A stretch of 64,000 nucleotides of DNA from Morinoia aosen (lineage: Eukaryota; Arthropoda; Malacostraca; Amphipoda; Talitridae), in the NCBI GenBank assembly GCA_030386875.1, contig CM059558.1, positions 9,185,501-9,249,500 on the forward strand, given 5' to 3'. The translations under genes were made by a program, and so were the position numbers. Of this stretch, positions 1 through 10,900 are shown one piece after another. Within the stretch, counting starts at the first letter, position 1; every line of letters begins with the position of its first letter. The notes under the pieces were generated by a model. The model was not told the DNA's origin. It saw only the letters and a list, made by a program, of their open reading frames with translations, and did not search any database.

Positions 1-1245
1 TTTGGTTAGACCCCGAGTTTTGGTTAGACCCCGAGTTTTGGTTAGACACCGAGTTTTGGTTAGACACCGAGTTTTGGTTAGACACCGAGTTTTGGTTAGA
101 CACCGAGTTTTGGTTAGACACCGAGTTTTGGTTAGACACCGAGTTTTGGTTAGACACCGAGTTTTGGTTAGACACCGAGTTTTGGTTAGACACCGAGTTT
201 TGGTTAGACACCGAGTTTTGGTTAGACACCGAGTTTTGGTTAGACACCGAGTTTTGGTTAGACACCGAGTTTTGGTTAGACACCGAGTTTTGGTTAGACA
301 CCGAGTTTTGGTTAGACACCGAGTTTTGGTTAGACACCGAGTTTTGGTTAGACACCGAGTTTTGGTTAGACACCGAGTTTTGGTTAGACACCGAGTTTTG
401 GTTAGACACCGAGTTTTGGTTAGACACCGAGTTTTGGTTAGACACCGAGTTTTGGTTAGACACCGAGTTTTGGTTAGACACCGAGTTTTGGTTAGACACC
501 GAGTTTTGGTTAGACACCGAGTTTTGGTTAGACACCGAGTTTTGGTTAGACACCGAGTTTTGGTTAGACACCGAGTTTTGGTTAGACACCGAGTTTTGGT
601 TAGACACCGAGTTTTGGTTAGACCCCGAGTTTTGGTTAGACACCGAGTTTTGGTTAGACACCGAGTTTTGGTTAGACCCCGAGTTTTGGTTAGACCCCGA
701 GTTTTGGTTAGACCCCGAGTTTTGGTTAGACCCCGAGTTTTGGTTAGACCCCGAGTTTTGGTTAGACCTCGAGTTTTGGTTAGACCCCGAGTTTTGGTTA
801 GACACCGAGTTTTGGTTAGACACCGAGTTTTGGTTAGACACCGAGTTTTGGTTAGACACCGAGTTTTGGTTAGACACCGAGTTTTGGTTAGACACCGAGT
901 TTTGGTTAGACACCGAGTTTTGGTTAGACACCGAGTTTTGGTTAGACACCGAGTTTTGGTTAGACACCGAGTTTTGGTTAGACACCGAGTTTTGGTTAGA
1001 CACCGAGTTTTGGTTAGACACCGAGTTTTGGTTAGACACCGAGTTTTGGTTAGACACCGAGTTTTGGTTAGACACCGAGTTTTGGTTAGACACCGAGTTT
1101 TGGTTAGACACCGAGTTTTGGTTAGACACCGAGTTTTGGTTAGACCCCGAGTTTTGGTTAGACCCCGAGTTTTGGTTAGAAACCGAGTTTTGGTTAGACA
1201 CCGAGTTTTGGTTAGACACCGAGTTTTGGTTAGACACCGAGTTTT
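1..1245. repeat. 18 bp minisatellite, about 69 units, cut by the window edge
   Basis: A head-to-tail array of an 18 bp unit, readable as TTTTGGTTAGACACCGAG, fills the start of the window and continues past its left edge. Units are almost identical. The main variant replaces GACACC with GACCCC and occurs in blocks near 1-40, 622, 674-790 and 1142-1170, which points to local amplification and not random point change. Single units carry GACCTC (near 768) or GAAACC (near 1180). Because 18 is divisible by three, one plus-strand frame stays open through the whole array as a six-residue repeat (V-R-H-R-V-L). The common variant changes the second position of the His codon to give Pro, so there is no sign of codon constraint. 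GGTTAG resembles a piece of the arthropod telomere repeat, but the 18 bp period does not fit a telomere. Confidence 0.97.
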
Positions 1246-1532
1246 CTCACACGACTGCGCTGCGCGGGTATGCAGGCTTCATTACTGAGCACTGCAGTCG
1301 ACACGCCCTTGCGCACACGTCAAGATGGACGTCATCATCTAGAAGAAACACGAACGAACGCTCAGTGCTAAAATTATAGGTAAGGCGTTTAGTTTCACCA
1401 CTGTTCACGTAACCAAGGTAATATAGATTATTGTGGTTCACGTGGATTTTTCTTGGAAGGGACGACTTCTAGGCTGAGTGTGTGCGTAACATTCCGTTGG
1501 GCTCGTTCTGGCGCTGGCACTGACAGACTTGC
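1246..1532. other. Spacer between two minisatellites, no gene seen
   Basis: This unique stretch separates the 18 bp and 33 bp arrays. It has a moderately GC-rich beginning (CTGCGCTGCGCGGG near 1254) and no convincing reading frame or repeat match elsewhere in the window. Confidence 0.6.
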
Positions 1533-2860
1533 GAGTGTGGGTATAGTCTGGTCGCTGGAGTGGGGGTGTGTAGTCTGCTCGCTGCTGGAGTGGGGGTGGG
1601 TAGTCTGCTCACTGGAGTGGAGGTGTGGGTAGTCTGCTCGCTGGAGTGGGGGGTGTGGGCAGTCCGCTCGCTGGAGTGGGGGGTGTGGGCAGTCCGCTCA
1701 CTGCTGGAGTGGGGGGTGTGGGTAGTCCGCTCACTGCTGAAGTGGGGGGTGTGGGTAGTCCGCTCATTGCTGGAGTGGGGGGTGTGGGTAGTCCGCTCAT
1801 TGCTGGAGTGGAGGTGTGGGTAGTCTGCTCGCTGGAGTGGGGGGGTGTGGGTAGTCTGCTCGCTGGAGTGGGGGGGTGTGGGTAGTCCGCTCACTGCTGG
1901 AGTGGGGGGTGTGGGTAGTCCGCTCACTGCTGGAGTGGGGGGTGTGGGTAGTCCGCTCATTGCTGGAGTGGGGGGTGTGGGTAGTCCGCTCATTGCTGGA
2001 GTGGGGGGTGTGGGTAGTCCGCTCACTGCTGGAGTGGGGGGTGTGGGTAGTCCGCTCACTGCTGGAGTGGGGGGTGTGGGTAGTCCGCTCACTGCTGGAG
2101 TGGGGGGTGTGGGTAGTCCGCTCACTGCTGGAGTGGGGGGTGTGGGTAGTCCGCTCACTGCTGGAGTGGGGGGTGTGGGTAGTCCGCTCACTGCTGGAGT
2201 GGGGGGTGTGGGTAGTCCGCTCACTGCTGGAGTGGGGGGTGTGGGTAGTCCGCTCACTGCTGGAGTGGGGGGTGTGGGTAGTCCGCTCACTGCTGGAGTG
2301 GGGGGTGTGGGTAGTCCGCTCACTGCTGGAGTGGGGGGTGTGGGTAGTCCGCTCACTGCTGGAGTGGGGGGTGTGGGTAGTCCGCTCACTGCTGGAGTGG
2401 GGGTGTGGGTAGTCCGCTCACTGCTGGAGTGGGGGTGTGGGTAGTCCGCTCACTGCAGGAGTGGGGGTGGGTAGTCCGCTCACTGGAGTGGGGGTGAGTA
2501 GTCCGCTCACAGGAGTGGGGGTGAGTAGTCCGCTCACAGGAGGGGGGTGGGTAGTCCGCTCACAGGAGGGGGGGGTGGATAGTCTGCTCACTGGAGTGGG
2601 GGTGAGTAGTCCGCTCACAGGAGTGGGGGTGAGTAGTCCGCTCACAGGAGGGGGGTGGGTAGTCCGCTCACAGGAGGGGGGGTGGGTAGTCCGCTCACAG
2701 GAGGGGGGGTGGGTAGTCCGCTCACAGGAGTGGGGGTGAGTAGTCCGCTCACAGGAGGGGGGGTGGGTAGTCCGCTCACAGGAGGGGGGGTGGGTAGTCC
2801 GCTCACAGGAGGGGGGGTGGATAGTCTGCTCACTGGAGTGGGGGTGGGTAGTCTGCTCAC
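1533..2860. repeat. G-rich minisatellite with 33 bp core and 27 bp edge units
   Basis: The array is built on a unit containing GGAGTGGGGGGTGTGGGTAG followed by TCCGCTCACTGCT. Units are short and irregular at 1533-1690, become a regular 33 bp between about 1690 and 2460, then shift to about 27 bp units (GGAGTGGGGGTGAGTAGTCC plus GCTCACA) to the end, where GGAGGGGGGGTGGGTAG variants dominate. The plus strand is strongly G-rich. Frames stay open on both strands because 33 and 27 are divisible by three: minus gives S-G-L-P-T-P-P-T-P-A-V repeats, plus gives G-V-G-G-V-G-S-P-L-T-A repeats. Insertions of single G residues change the frame repeatedly, for example around 1840-1880, so a coding role is unlikely. 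Confidence 0.96.
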
Positions 2861-3033
2861 CAGTACATACAGCACGCCTCCTTTCCTAAAATTAACCTAA
2901 GCACAGACATCCAGTCTACACTCATTGAAACTAAATAAAAGCTACTTTTTTAGAATATTTATCAAAAGTCACGGTCACGATATGGTACGCTTTATTCTCT
3001 AGAAACTCATACGCAGTTTCCGATAGTTAAGCA

Positions 3034-3643
3034 CGTTAGATTAAACTATAAGTTGGTTAAAGCTTTCCTTACAACAACAAAGGTGTTTCAAAGAGAGGAA
3101 GAGCGGAGACACAATTCAGAATGAAATTAAGGTAACGCAGAATCTATACACTAGGTGTATTCATACACAAAACCCCCATCCCCAGCACATAGAAACAGGA
3201 AGTTAACACATTCATTGCGGTATGACCCACCGGTGGGTCGTAGTTAGGTTTTTCCTGCTGCGAAACGACCCATCGATGGGTCGTTTGGAAAAATTCTAAC
3301 AACCTTTCTAAATTACTGGTATTTAACAGGCCCAGTTAATGTTTGGTATTTACAAATTTGCTTATCACTTTTGACTTTAAAATTAAGTTGAATTTTGAAC
3401 TTCAGTTAAACCCATCGCAACTAACGTGTTAAGAAGCAGGTTATGGGGCAATATAAATGGGGAACAAAGGCATAAGGTGCTGAAATACCTCGTAAGAGTG
3501 AACCAAATAAAAAGGAACCTTACCAAACAAAATAATCTATTTTACAGAAATAAAATATCTACCTAAATTTCAGCTCGGGACTCCACATTTTCCCCATGGG
3601 AGTGCTTCTTCTCATTGAAACTTTAATTGTATCCCCCAGATGG
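3034..3643 (-). mobile_element. SINE-like family copy 1, split by a MITE
   Basis: This copy starts near CGTTAGATTAAACTATAAGTT and ends near ATCCCCCAGATGGG. It follows the family order on the plus strand: ACAACAAAGG, then ATCTATACACTAGGTG, then CACATAGAAACAGGAAG. At that point a 222 bp MITE interrupts it (3207-3428, with TTAA on each side), and the family sequence resumes as AGGTGCTGAAATACC and GAGTGAACC. It is older than the MITE insertion and clearly diverged from the better copies at 41184 and 50024. The minus orientation is inferred from the tail being at the left end (see the copy at 41184-41550). Confidence 0.8.
3207..3428 (+). mobile_element. piggyBac-like MITE, 222 bp, inserted in a SINE copy
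   Basis: The element is flanked by TTAA at 3203-3206 and 3429-3432, the target duplication of piggyBac-type transposons. The left end CACATTCATTGCGGTATG matches the reverse complement of the right end, CACGTTAGTTGCGATGGG, at most positions. It has no coding capacity. Two perfect palindromes lie near the left end: a 16 bp one at 3224-3239 (GACCCACCGGTGGGTC) and a 24 bp one at 3263-3286 with core CGACCCATCGATGGGTCG. Sequence around TTTGGTATTTACAAATTTGC is shared with the copies at 15228 and (inverted) 37851, which makes them one family. Confidence 0.85.
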
Positions 3644-5830
3644 GTTTTGCTTATAAGGTTAATCAGAAACGTAAGCTATAAATACTCAGCATGCAAGTTT
3701 CGTTAACGTACCCAGAGTGAAATAATAATTTTCGTTAATAAAAGCGATCTGTACAGAGCTACATGATTGAAACTGCAGAAACAGCATTCCCAAGAGATAC
3801 AAATCTTAGATATACTTTAACTGTGCCACATTAATCAATTATTGTACCAACAGCATCTCGTAGTGAAGGCAAATCAATTCAGACAGCATCAATAAAAAAG
3901 AAGAAATACTCGTTTATACAACCCTCTCATAACAAAAGAAAAGGAAGAATCCATTTAGAGCCAATTACGAGTAAAAGAAAACTTCGAATTGTACTAAAAT
4001 TTACAACAGACTCGAGCAATGTAAGAAGTGCTTACAATTTACAATTGGTAATAAGACGTTCTTCAGGAAAAAATCCATTCTTATGGATGTGAAGTCGAAG
4101 TTAGACCCAATAAGCACATTTATCAAGAAGTTTAGAAATCCTGCCAGTTCACAGACAGAACGCGAGGCCCGTGAAGTAATTATAATCCGAATGAAGAGCA
4201 AATGTGTTAGATGCCTTTAATTTTACCTTCCGTGATGGTAATCCTTATTTTTCATTTGTGAAAGAATCGACCAATATAGATTCTTCCGGCATTCTCGCTT
4301 CAATAGTAAACCAAAAATGAGCTGTAAAATTACCTATCAACATAAAAGTCTCAACATCGTCACTCGGTTTTGCACTCTGCTTACACACAAGCAGTCTTTT
4401 CTTGAGAACTCGACAACCCTGTAAAGCACCAGCCGCTCGAATACGGAAGACATTTTCCAATATAAACGAACGAATTCGGGTTAATGGAGTTCAACTCCTT
4501 CACGAAGTTCAACTGTTTCCTCCTCAGACTCAATTCATAGCCAGTCTCCAAAATTGCGAGAAAATTTTGGATCGTCATTATACAAGGTCAAATAAAAATT
4601 ATAGTTCTTCAATCTTCGGAAATTTTCTCTCAAACTCCGTTAAGTCTGCGCCAGTAAAGATGCAATGATGTAATATTCCATTAAAGGGTCGCGCGAACCA
4701 AGGCCATCCATCAATGGAATGAAAACGATGACACAGAACCTTCCCCATCGGTGATGGATATTAGATTGCAACTGGAGCTGCAAACAGCGGGCATTCACGC
4801 TAGGAGGTCATTTTTGCATGACGTAGTTGCCAGGAACTATCGAGACTTCGCGCATCACAAAGCACTAATATCGATTCACCGAAATCCATCTTTGCCTGGA
4901 CTGCAGAATAAATGGAACTGGGAAAGTTGGCATGACATGACGGTAGTTAGCAGATCATTGAGATTTAAAAGGGCACCTTACATTCTTTAATATAACTCCA
5001 AGGCGTGACGAAAGGCGAAAAAAATAAAATTTGAACTTCCGTTATGATTCGTCTAAGAACGCAATGCCTAATTCTTGTTTCGAAAGACCATTAGGGATAA
5101 ACAATTACCACGCTTCCGCAGTAATTCCTCGATCGAGCAAACATGATAAAATCCAAAAAGAACCCGAGTTCTCTAAAGGTGTTTTCCTGGCCAATGTTCA
5201 TGATATAAATTCGGACGCACTCACGGACAAACACTCCCAAATTATATCTTAAATGGAGCTAACCATGCAGAAGCACCCCACATTAACGATTATTACAGGC
5301 GCAAAGTGCTGCACGACGCGAAACGTATAATTTCAGCTTGCGGGCGCAACTCCCTGCATTGTGCTCACGATTTTGGAAGAAAAAATGCAAGGTGAGCCGA
5401 ACAAATGGCGTAATTACTTTGGGGGCCAAGGGCTGAAAGCTCTGGGAATGTTCGTCTTCGATCGTAACGCAATAAAAAAATTACCGCGGAACTGCACAAG
5501 TCGCCGGAGGTGGCACCACAACGATGGATCGCCGGGCTGTCGAAGCGTGAAGTTCTGGACAATTAATTTGCAGGCCGGCAAGTGGTTGGACCTTGAAAGC
5601 TCCAGTGATTCTGGAAATAATTTAACGGATAATAGGTGACGCTAATGTGACAATGAATGAAGGGCGAGTTGCTACATTCGAAAAATTAAAATTCAGACGA
5701 GGTTCGCCGAAGATTTGACAGAGAATTTCTGAGGAAGCCAAAAGATAAGTAAAAATACATCTTTGTTTTGCGTAGAACTCATCAAATGATGTTTGAATGT
5801 GTGCACTGTTACTACTTATTACATGCAAAT
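3644..5830. other. AT-rich unique DNA, no gene recognised
   Basis: I see only short open frames here, such as about 79 codons at 4751-4990 and about 92 codons at 5361-5639 on the plus strand. None shows a recognisable domain. No tandem repeat or transposon terminus was found. Confidence 0.5.
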
Positions 5831-5998
5831 TTTTCACTAGTGAAGGTAAAATTTTCCATTAGTGAAGGCATATTTTTCATTAGTGAAGGTATATTTTTCA
5901 TTAGTGAAGGTATATTTTTCATTAGTGAAGGTATATTTTTCATTAGTGAAGGTATATTTTTCATTAGTGAAGGTATATTTTTCATTAGTGAAGGTATT
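5831..5998. repeat. 21 bp tandem array, 8 units
   Basis: Eight head-to-tail copies of a 21 bp unit of the form ATTAGTGAAGGTATATTTTTC occupy exactly 168 bp. The first two units are the most divergent (CACTAGTGAAGGTAAAATTT), while the last six are nearly identical, so expansion was recent and polar. The first unit holds a 12 bp palindrome, TTCACTAGTGAA, that the later units have lost through a C-to-T change. The array stays open in several frames because 21 is divisible by three. Confidence 0.96.
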
Positions 5999-7614
5999 GC
6001 GTGTATACAGTGGGTTTCAACTTTTTTCAAGAACTAGAGAAATTCGAAACAGAACTGCACCACAAAAGCTGCGCAGGAGTACGATATAGTGAATAAATTA
6101 CGATAATATTAGCACAGTTAGAGAGCAAGTATATGAAGAATGTCACAGATGCACGCGAATCTCAGTCAAGTACGCAATCTATACTATAATAAGAGCCGCG
6201 TCCGTCCGTCGGTCCGTCCGAAGCCAGCCTGCAGTGTGTGATGAGCGTATCTGTGATAAAAGCTCCAGCCCTATATATTTTGACGGGCCGTGTTCACGCG
6301 GCCTCATCAACTCTCGAAATTATTTTTTATTTCTTACGGCCTTTCTCTCATTTCGCCCTTTTTTCATTTCGAATAAAGAGGGGTGAACTATGTAGTAAAT
6401 AATAACACAAACGGGCCGTTACAGTTTGACAACTCTGGCCTCGCACGATTTCGCTTTCATGAAATGCGTATTGCAGCGTTGTCCAAAAATCGACACGCGT
6501 TGGCTGGCAACGAGAATCGACTTGAAGTGTAATGAAGTGTAATGGAGAGTTTTCACATCCCCAAAACGAGGTAAATTAAAAGGGCAGCGGTCGAGACGTC
6601 ATCCATATCTGCACTTCTAGCATCATAATGAGAAAATGTTAACGCAAAATAGATTTGGGGAAAGAGAAACTTCAATCTTGCAGGGTTTTATGAGTAATAA
6701 ATAATGAAAACCTAATTCGTTATTATAAAACAGTAGACTTTGGAACTCGCTAAAAACTTAAAGGGAGACCAAACACTATAATTTGGCACAAAAATGATTG
6801 ACACCTGAAAAATTAGGAACGATTGCAGGAAAGACGGAATCCCATGGAAGTGAAACTTCCTGACTATCCGTCTAAGTCGAGGGGAACAGCCAGAAGGTAA
6901 CATTACTTGGCGTCGAAAAGTTCGGCTCGTGATCTCCTGTACGATCCTCACCCTGTTGTTGCATGTCAAGCCTGCTGTGTCATTAAGCACCACCATGTAT
7001 GGATGTGTTAGATTCAATTTATTTCAAAACGTACTTCAAGTCCTCACACCGACGGAGAGCGACGCCAATCACTCAAGTTATCTTGCGGTACAGCTCAGCA
7101 AACCATGTGCCCATTCCCTTGGAATATTACATCTCTGACTGTCAACGCTCCATTGGAATTTTTCTCCCAAGTACAGTAAGAGCGGGCCTAATGCGTGAAC
7201 CATGAAACATTCCGTTGCAAGTGAAAAAACAAACAGCTCAACGGGGAAGTACGTATAGTTTCATAGATTCAAATAAACACTATAAGCAAAACGGAGATAC
7301 TTGAAATTCGCAGCTCAATAAGTAAACTGCTCACCAAGTCACCTCGTTTCGATTACGCCCTAAAAATTATACGGAAAATGCGAATAAAATTTCATAAATA
7401 ATGAAGCCAAGAAGAAATTCCGTAGAATAGAACAATGCTTCTCGTTGAAGCGAAGTCAATTTAATTGTAGAAAAGCTGCGTGACAAGTACGCAATTATTT
7501 CAAGTTCCGCGGTGCACTAAGTTTGCAGCAGGCAAAAATTGAATGGAAGCTATGTGAGTAAAAATTCTAGTCTATATCGAACGAAAAAAGGCTAAATTAA
7601 ATTATCATCAAAAT
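5999..7614. other. Unique DNA with a possible Helitron-like terminus near 6178
   Basis: Most of this stretch shows nothing recognisable. At 6178-6220 the sequence TCTATACTATAATAAGAG, followed by a run of CCGTCCGTC repeats, resembles the 5' end of Helitron-type elements known from arthropods. No matching 3' hairpin with a CTAG-like end could be placed, so this is only a hint. Confidence 0.3.
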
Positions 7615-7960
7615 TATTACTTTTAAACCCCCTCCCCACTTAAACGCGACCTCAGAAGGGGTAAAAACGGGGACCATTTTATATGGACAGTATTAAACCG
7701 GGAATTCATGCAAAAAGTGTGTTCTCGCACAGGATACATTAAAACAGCAACTTAAGAAGGAAGAAGAAAAAAAAAACAAAGAAGAGATAGCGAAGAAGAC
7801 ACGAAAACTGGAAGTGATAAAGGGGGCACGAAAGATAGAAGTTCGAATAAAGTTCCATTCTACAGCTGAGGTAGAACAATACAATATTCCCACCACTGGT
7901 CACCATAAAATAGGACAGGAAAACCTAGAATTAACCTAAACCCACAGCCTATTTTAACAC
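7615..7960 (-). mobile_element. SINE-like family copy 2, divergent subfamily B
   Basis: This stretch shares the family layout in diverged form: ACCATTTTATATGG at 7674, GTGTGTTCTCGCACAGGATAC, a purine-rich middle with GAAGAAGAAAAAA, then ACAGCTGAGGTAGAAC and AACCTAAACCCACAGCC at the end. It pairs best with the copy at 27620-27977 (shared CTCACAGGATAC, GCAGCTGAGGTAA and CCTAA..C motifs), so the two form a separate subfamily. Boundaries are approximate. Confidence 0.5.
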
Positions 7961-10900
7961 CCCTGAAAGAAGACCAGGGTAAAATAACAGGAAAAGTGAC
8001 CCTTTGTTTAACCATTAGGCCGAAATTTGAAATAAATTCTTACAATCTGCTAACTGCATTGAGTACAATAATTGTTCCCTTCGCGGTGTGCCCTGCAATC
8101 CCAGTGCATCGCACGTGCAATGGAAAAAGAGTACAGACATCATATTAGGCATACTCATTCTCATTCGCAAACAACACAACTAAACTCCAGTCACAACATG
8201 CTGGCTGCCAGCAGGAATATTCTGGTTTACTAACCGTATCGTAAATGAACATGACAACAATGCCCAAGGTTTGGGGTAAACAATAGCGTTGCTATAGTGA
8301 CGAACTCCAACACGAACACCCACTGTTAGTGATGATGAGCTGTCCGTCATCAGTCATAGCTGAACTGACAGCAACTCGATCAAGAATCACCATCATAACT
8401 ACAGTGTCATTTTCAGCCTGCATTTGTACAAGAACATTGATCATTGTTTTCCCAGTCAATATACCATGGCATGTTAACATGCAGGTCTCATTAATTAAAG
8501 CGTTGGCTAGAACCGATGGTGTTAACACGAGGCTACTCTACTAGCAGCGTCGAAGTCAGCCCAAATCGCAAGGTAGCACGAGTGTGAAGAATATTAGCGC
8601 AATTAACTCTCCCACAAACATTCGCTGAATAACTAATCCGTTTCGCAAAAAGGCAATTACGGAAGTGAACCAAGAATCCTCATCGAGTGCTGCAGTTTTT
8701 CTTGGAATTAGGACTCATGAACTCATCGATGAACTAAAGAGGAAGAAGCCAAAGTCATGGGCGATGGAAGCGAGGGAACAGGCCTGCGCTGCTCGGGTCA
8801 CCGATATAACGCGCTCGTATTATACGCACTAATCCATAAAATAATATGCATGAGGGACATTCATACGTTCGTAATTTATAAAATTTCTAGTTCTATACTG
8901 ACGTAAATCAGATATATATATATATTTATCTTTTATAAACTGTCGAATTTTTCGTAAGGGTTGAACATACTTGATGAGCGTATCTGTCATACGAGTATCA
9001 CTTCTTCGCGAGGATATCTGCATCGCTCATACCTCAAGAATATATAAAGGGTAGATATATTTGTTTGGCGACATCTGTAAAAAAAACAATGCAGGGAGAA
9101 TTCGAAAGATATTGAACTAACTTGCATGACTTGCATGAGCTAATCACAAACTTTAAATTGTTATGGTCACTACAAAAAAATATCATTTTATTTCCCCAAC
9201 TTAATTTACTTACATAATTTATCGAATAGAATTGGGAAGGAATTTTCGAAGTGACGCGCACACTAGTGAATTACATTCCATAATGATGATGGAGCGCACT
9301 AGAAAACTTTGCTGAGATTTCCTCTGTTACCGCCATTACCTGAGAGCACCTTCACAACTGACATTCGGCTTAATTGCGCAGGTAACTCGTATCTACATTG
9401 ATATAAACAAAACTCTTCTCAATAAAATACTACTTATATATAATTAAGTTCATTTTTTCACATTCCCAATATAATCAACTATATAATTACGTTCATTTTT
9501 TTCCCAATATAATCTATCTATAATTAGTGACCTCTTGATACTTCAAGAGGTCACTAATTCTATCTACAGCGAACAATATAAGTTCACCACGCAGTTCTTG
9601 TCTAGGCTGATCAGATAATGAAAGCATCTACATTATAATGCCAAATTTGTACTCATCAAAAATAAACTTATGGATATTTTTGAGTTTTCCCTTCATGAGA
9701 AACACCATCTCATTTCTGCGACTGCAATCAATGACTTGCATTGACGGTCTCTCAGCTCGACGGTTTCAGACCAGCCAGGAACGAGCGAAGGAATCGTCAG
9801 GACACGATTACCAGAAGTCCTCAAGAATGACCCTAATCTCGTCGCACTTTCTAAACACACCGAGGTGCGCGGAGTGGCCGCCCATCACACTCTGCTGCCG
9901 CCACAAGGCTGGCAAATGTTACCATTCTGCTGCCACATCTGCATACGCCTACAGCAAACACAAGCCTTTTCAATGTTTCGAAATTCTACCATAGGATGTT
10001 TCTTTCAAGAGCGGTCATCTTAAAAGTAATGTTTTCTTGGACTATGGTATTTACAAACGAGCTTCATGTATAATTTTCACCATATTAAACTATTTCTATC
10101 ATAGACATTGCAATGTACACACATTGTTCTTTATGGTGCAGTTTTAAAAAACCAGCTCTAAATGTCGTTGAGCAAAGTTTTATGTCCATGTGTTCTATAG
10201 AACAGAATTTAAGGCACACCCTCCTTCACCAGCAAAGAGTATGGAGCGTTAGAAGCCCTCCCACTACCAACTCAGAACCAACAGTCAACTGGTGTTCCGA
10301 ACTGGTGGTGAGCTACCTAGTATATATCATCACAGCGAGATGGTGTATCTTGCTTTTGATGCTTCCTTGCGTCGTGCACCCGTCTTTACCCTTCACAATG
10401 CCTCATTGTTGATTTTTTAAGCTAGAACTTGTTAATGAATCCTTTTAACAGACAAATTGTCAAATCATCCTAAAGATACATTCCCGTGCTTTAACATGCA
10501 ATGAACTCGACGAAGCAACGTTCATAAAGTTTCTCAAGAATTACTTTAAATTATCATTTGTCCGAAATGCGAAATGCATAGAAATAAGTTCAAGTTGGAG
10601 TGACGTCCATAGTCAAGCTGAAGTAGCAGATGTAGTCGAATCAAAGCTAATTCTTGGTAAAAACTCGGAAAATTTCATGGAGATGCACGGTTTTGGAAAC
10701 CTACATGCATTGAAAGAGAAATGCAAAGCCGTTCACTTCATACATTCATACATTACAACAAGCAGTTTGAATATTTTAACAAAATTCGTCCTAAATAACT
10801 AAGCAATTAAGGAACTATCATAAATTTTTATTCGAATCAAGTGCGAAAAATTTGGGTAACTCAAATTAATTGCTTAACTTAAAAAGAAAAAAAAAATAAA

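Noticed and set aside
1-1245. Telomeric repeat
   Set aside because: GGTTAG resembles part of the arthropod TTAGG repeat, but the period is 18 bp and pure TTAGG tracts are absent.
2-1288. 428-codon plus-strand frame as a protein gene
   Set aside because: It is an 18 bp period read as six residues, runs off the window and has no start context; the common unit variant changes His to Pro freely.
9522-9559. microRNA precursor
   Set aside because: The stem is only 17 bp with a 4-base loop, too short for Drosha/Dicer processing as usually seen.
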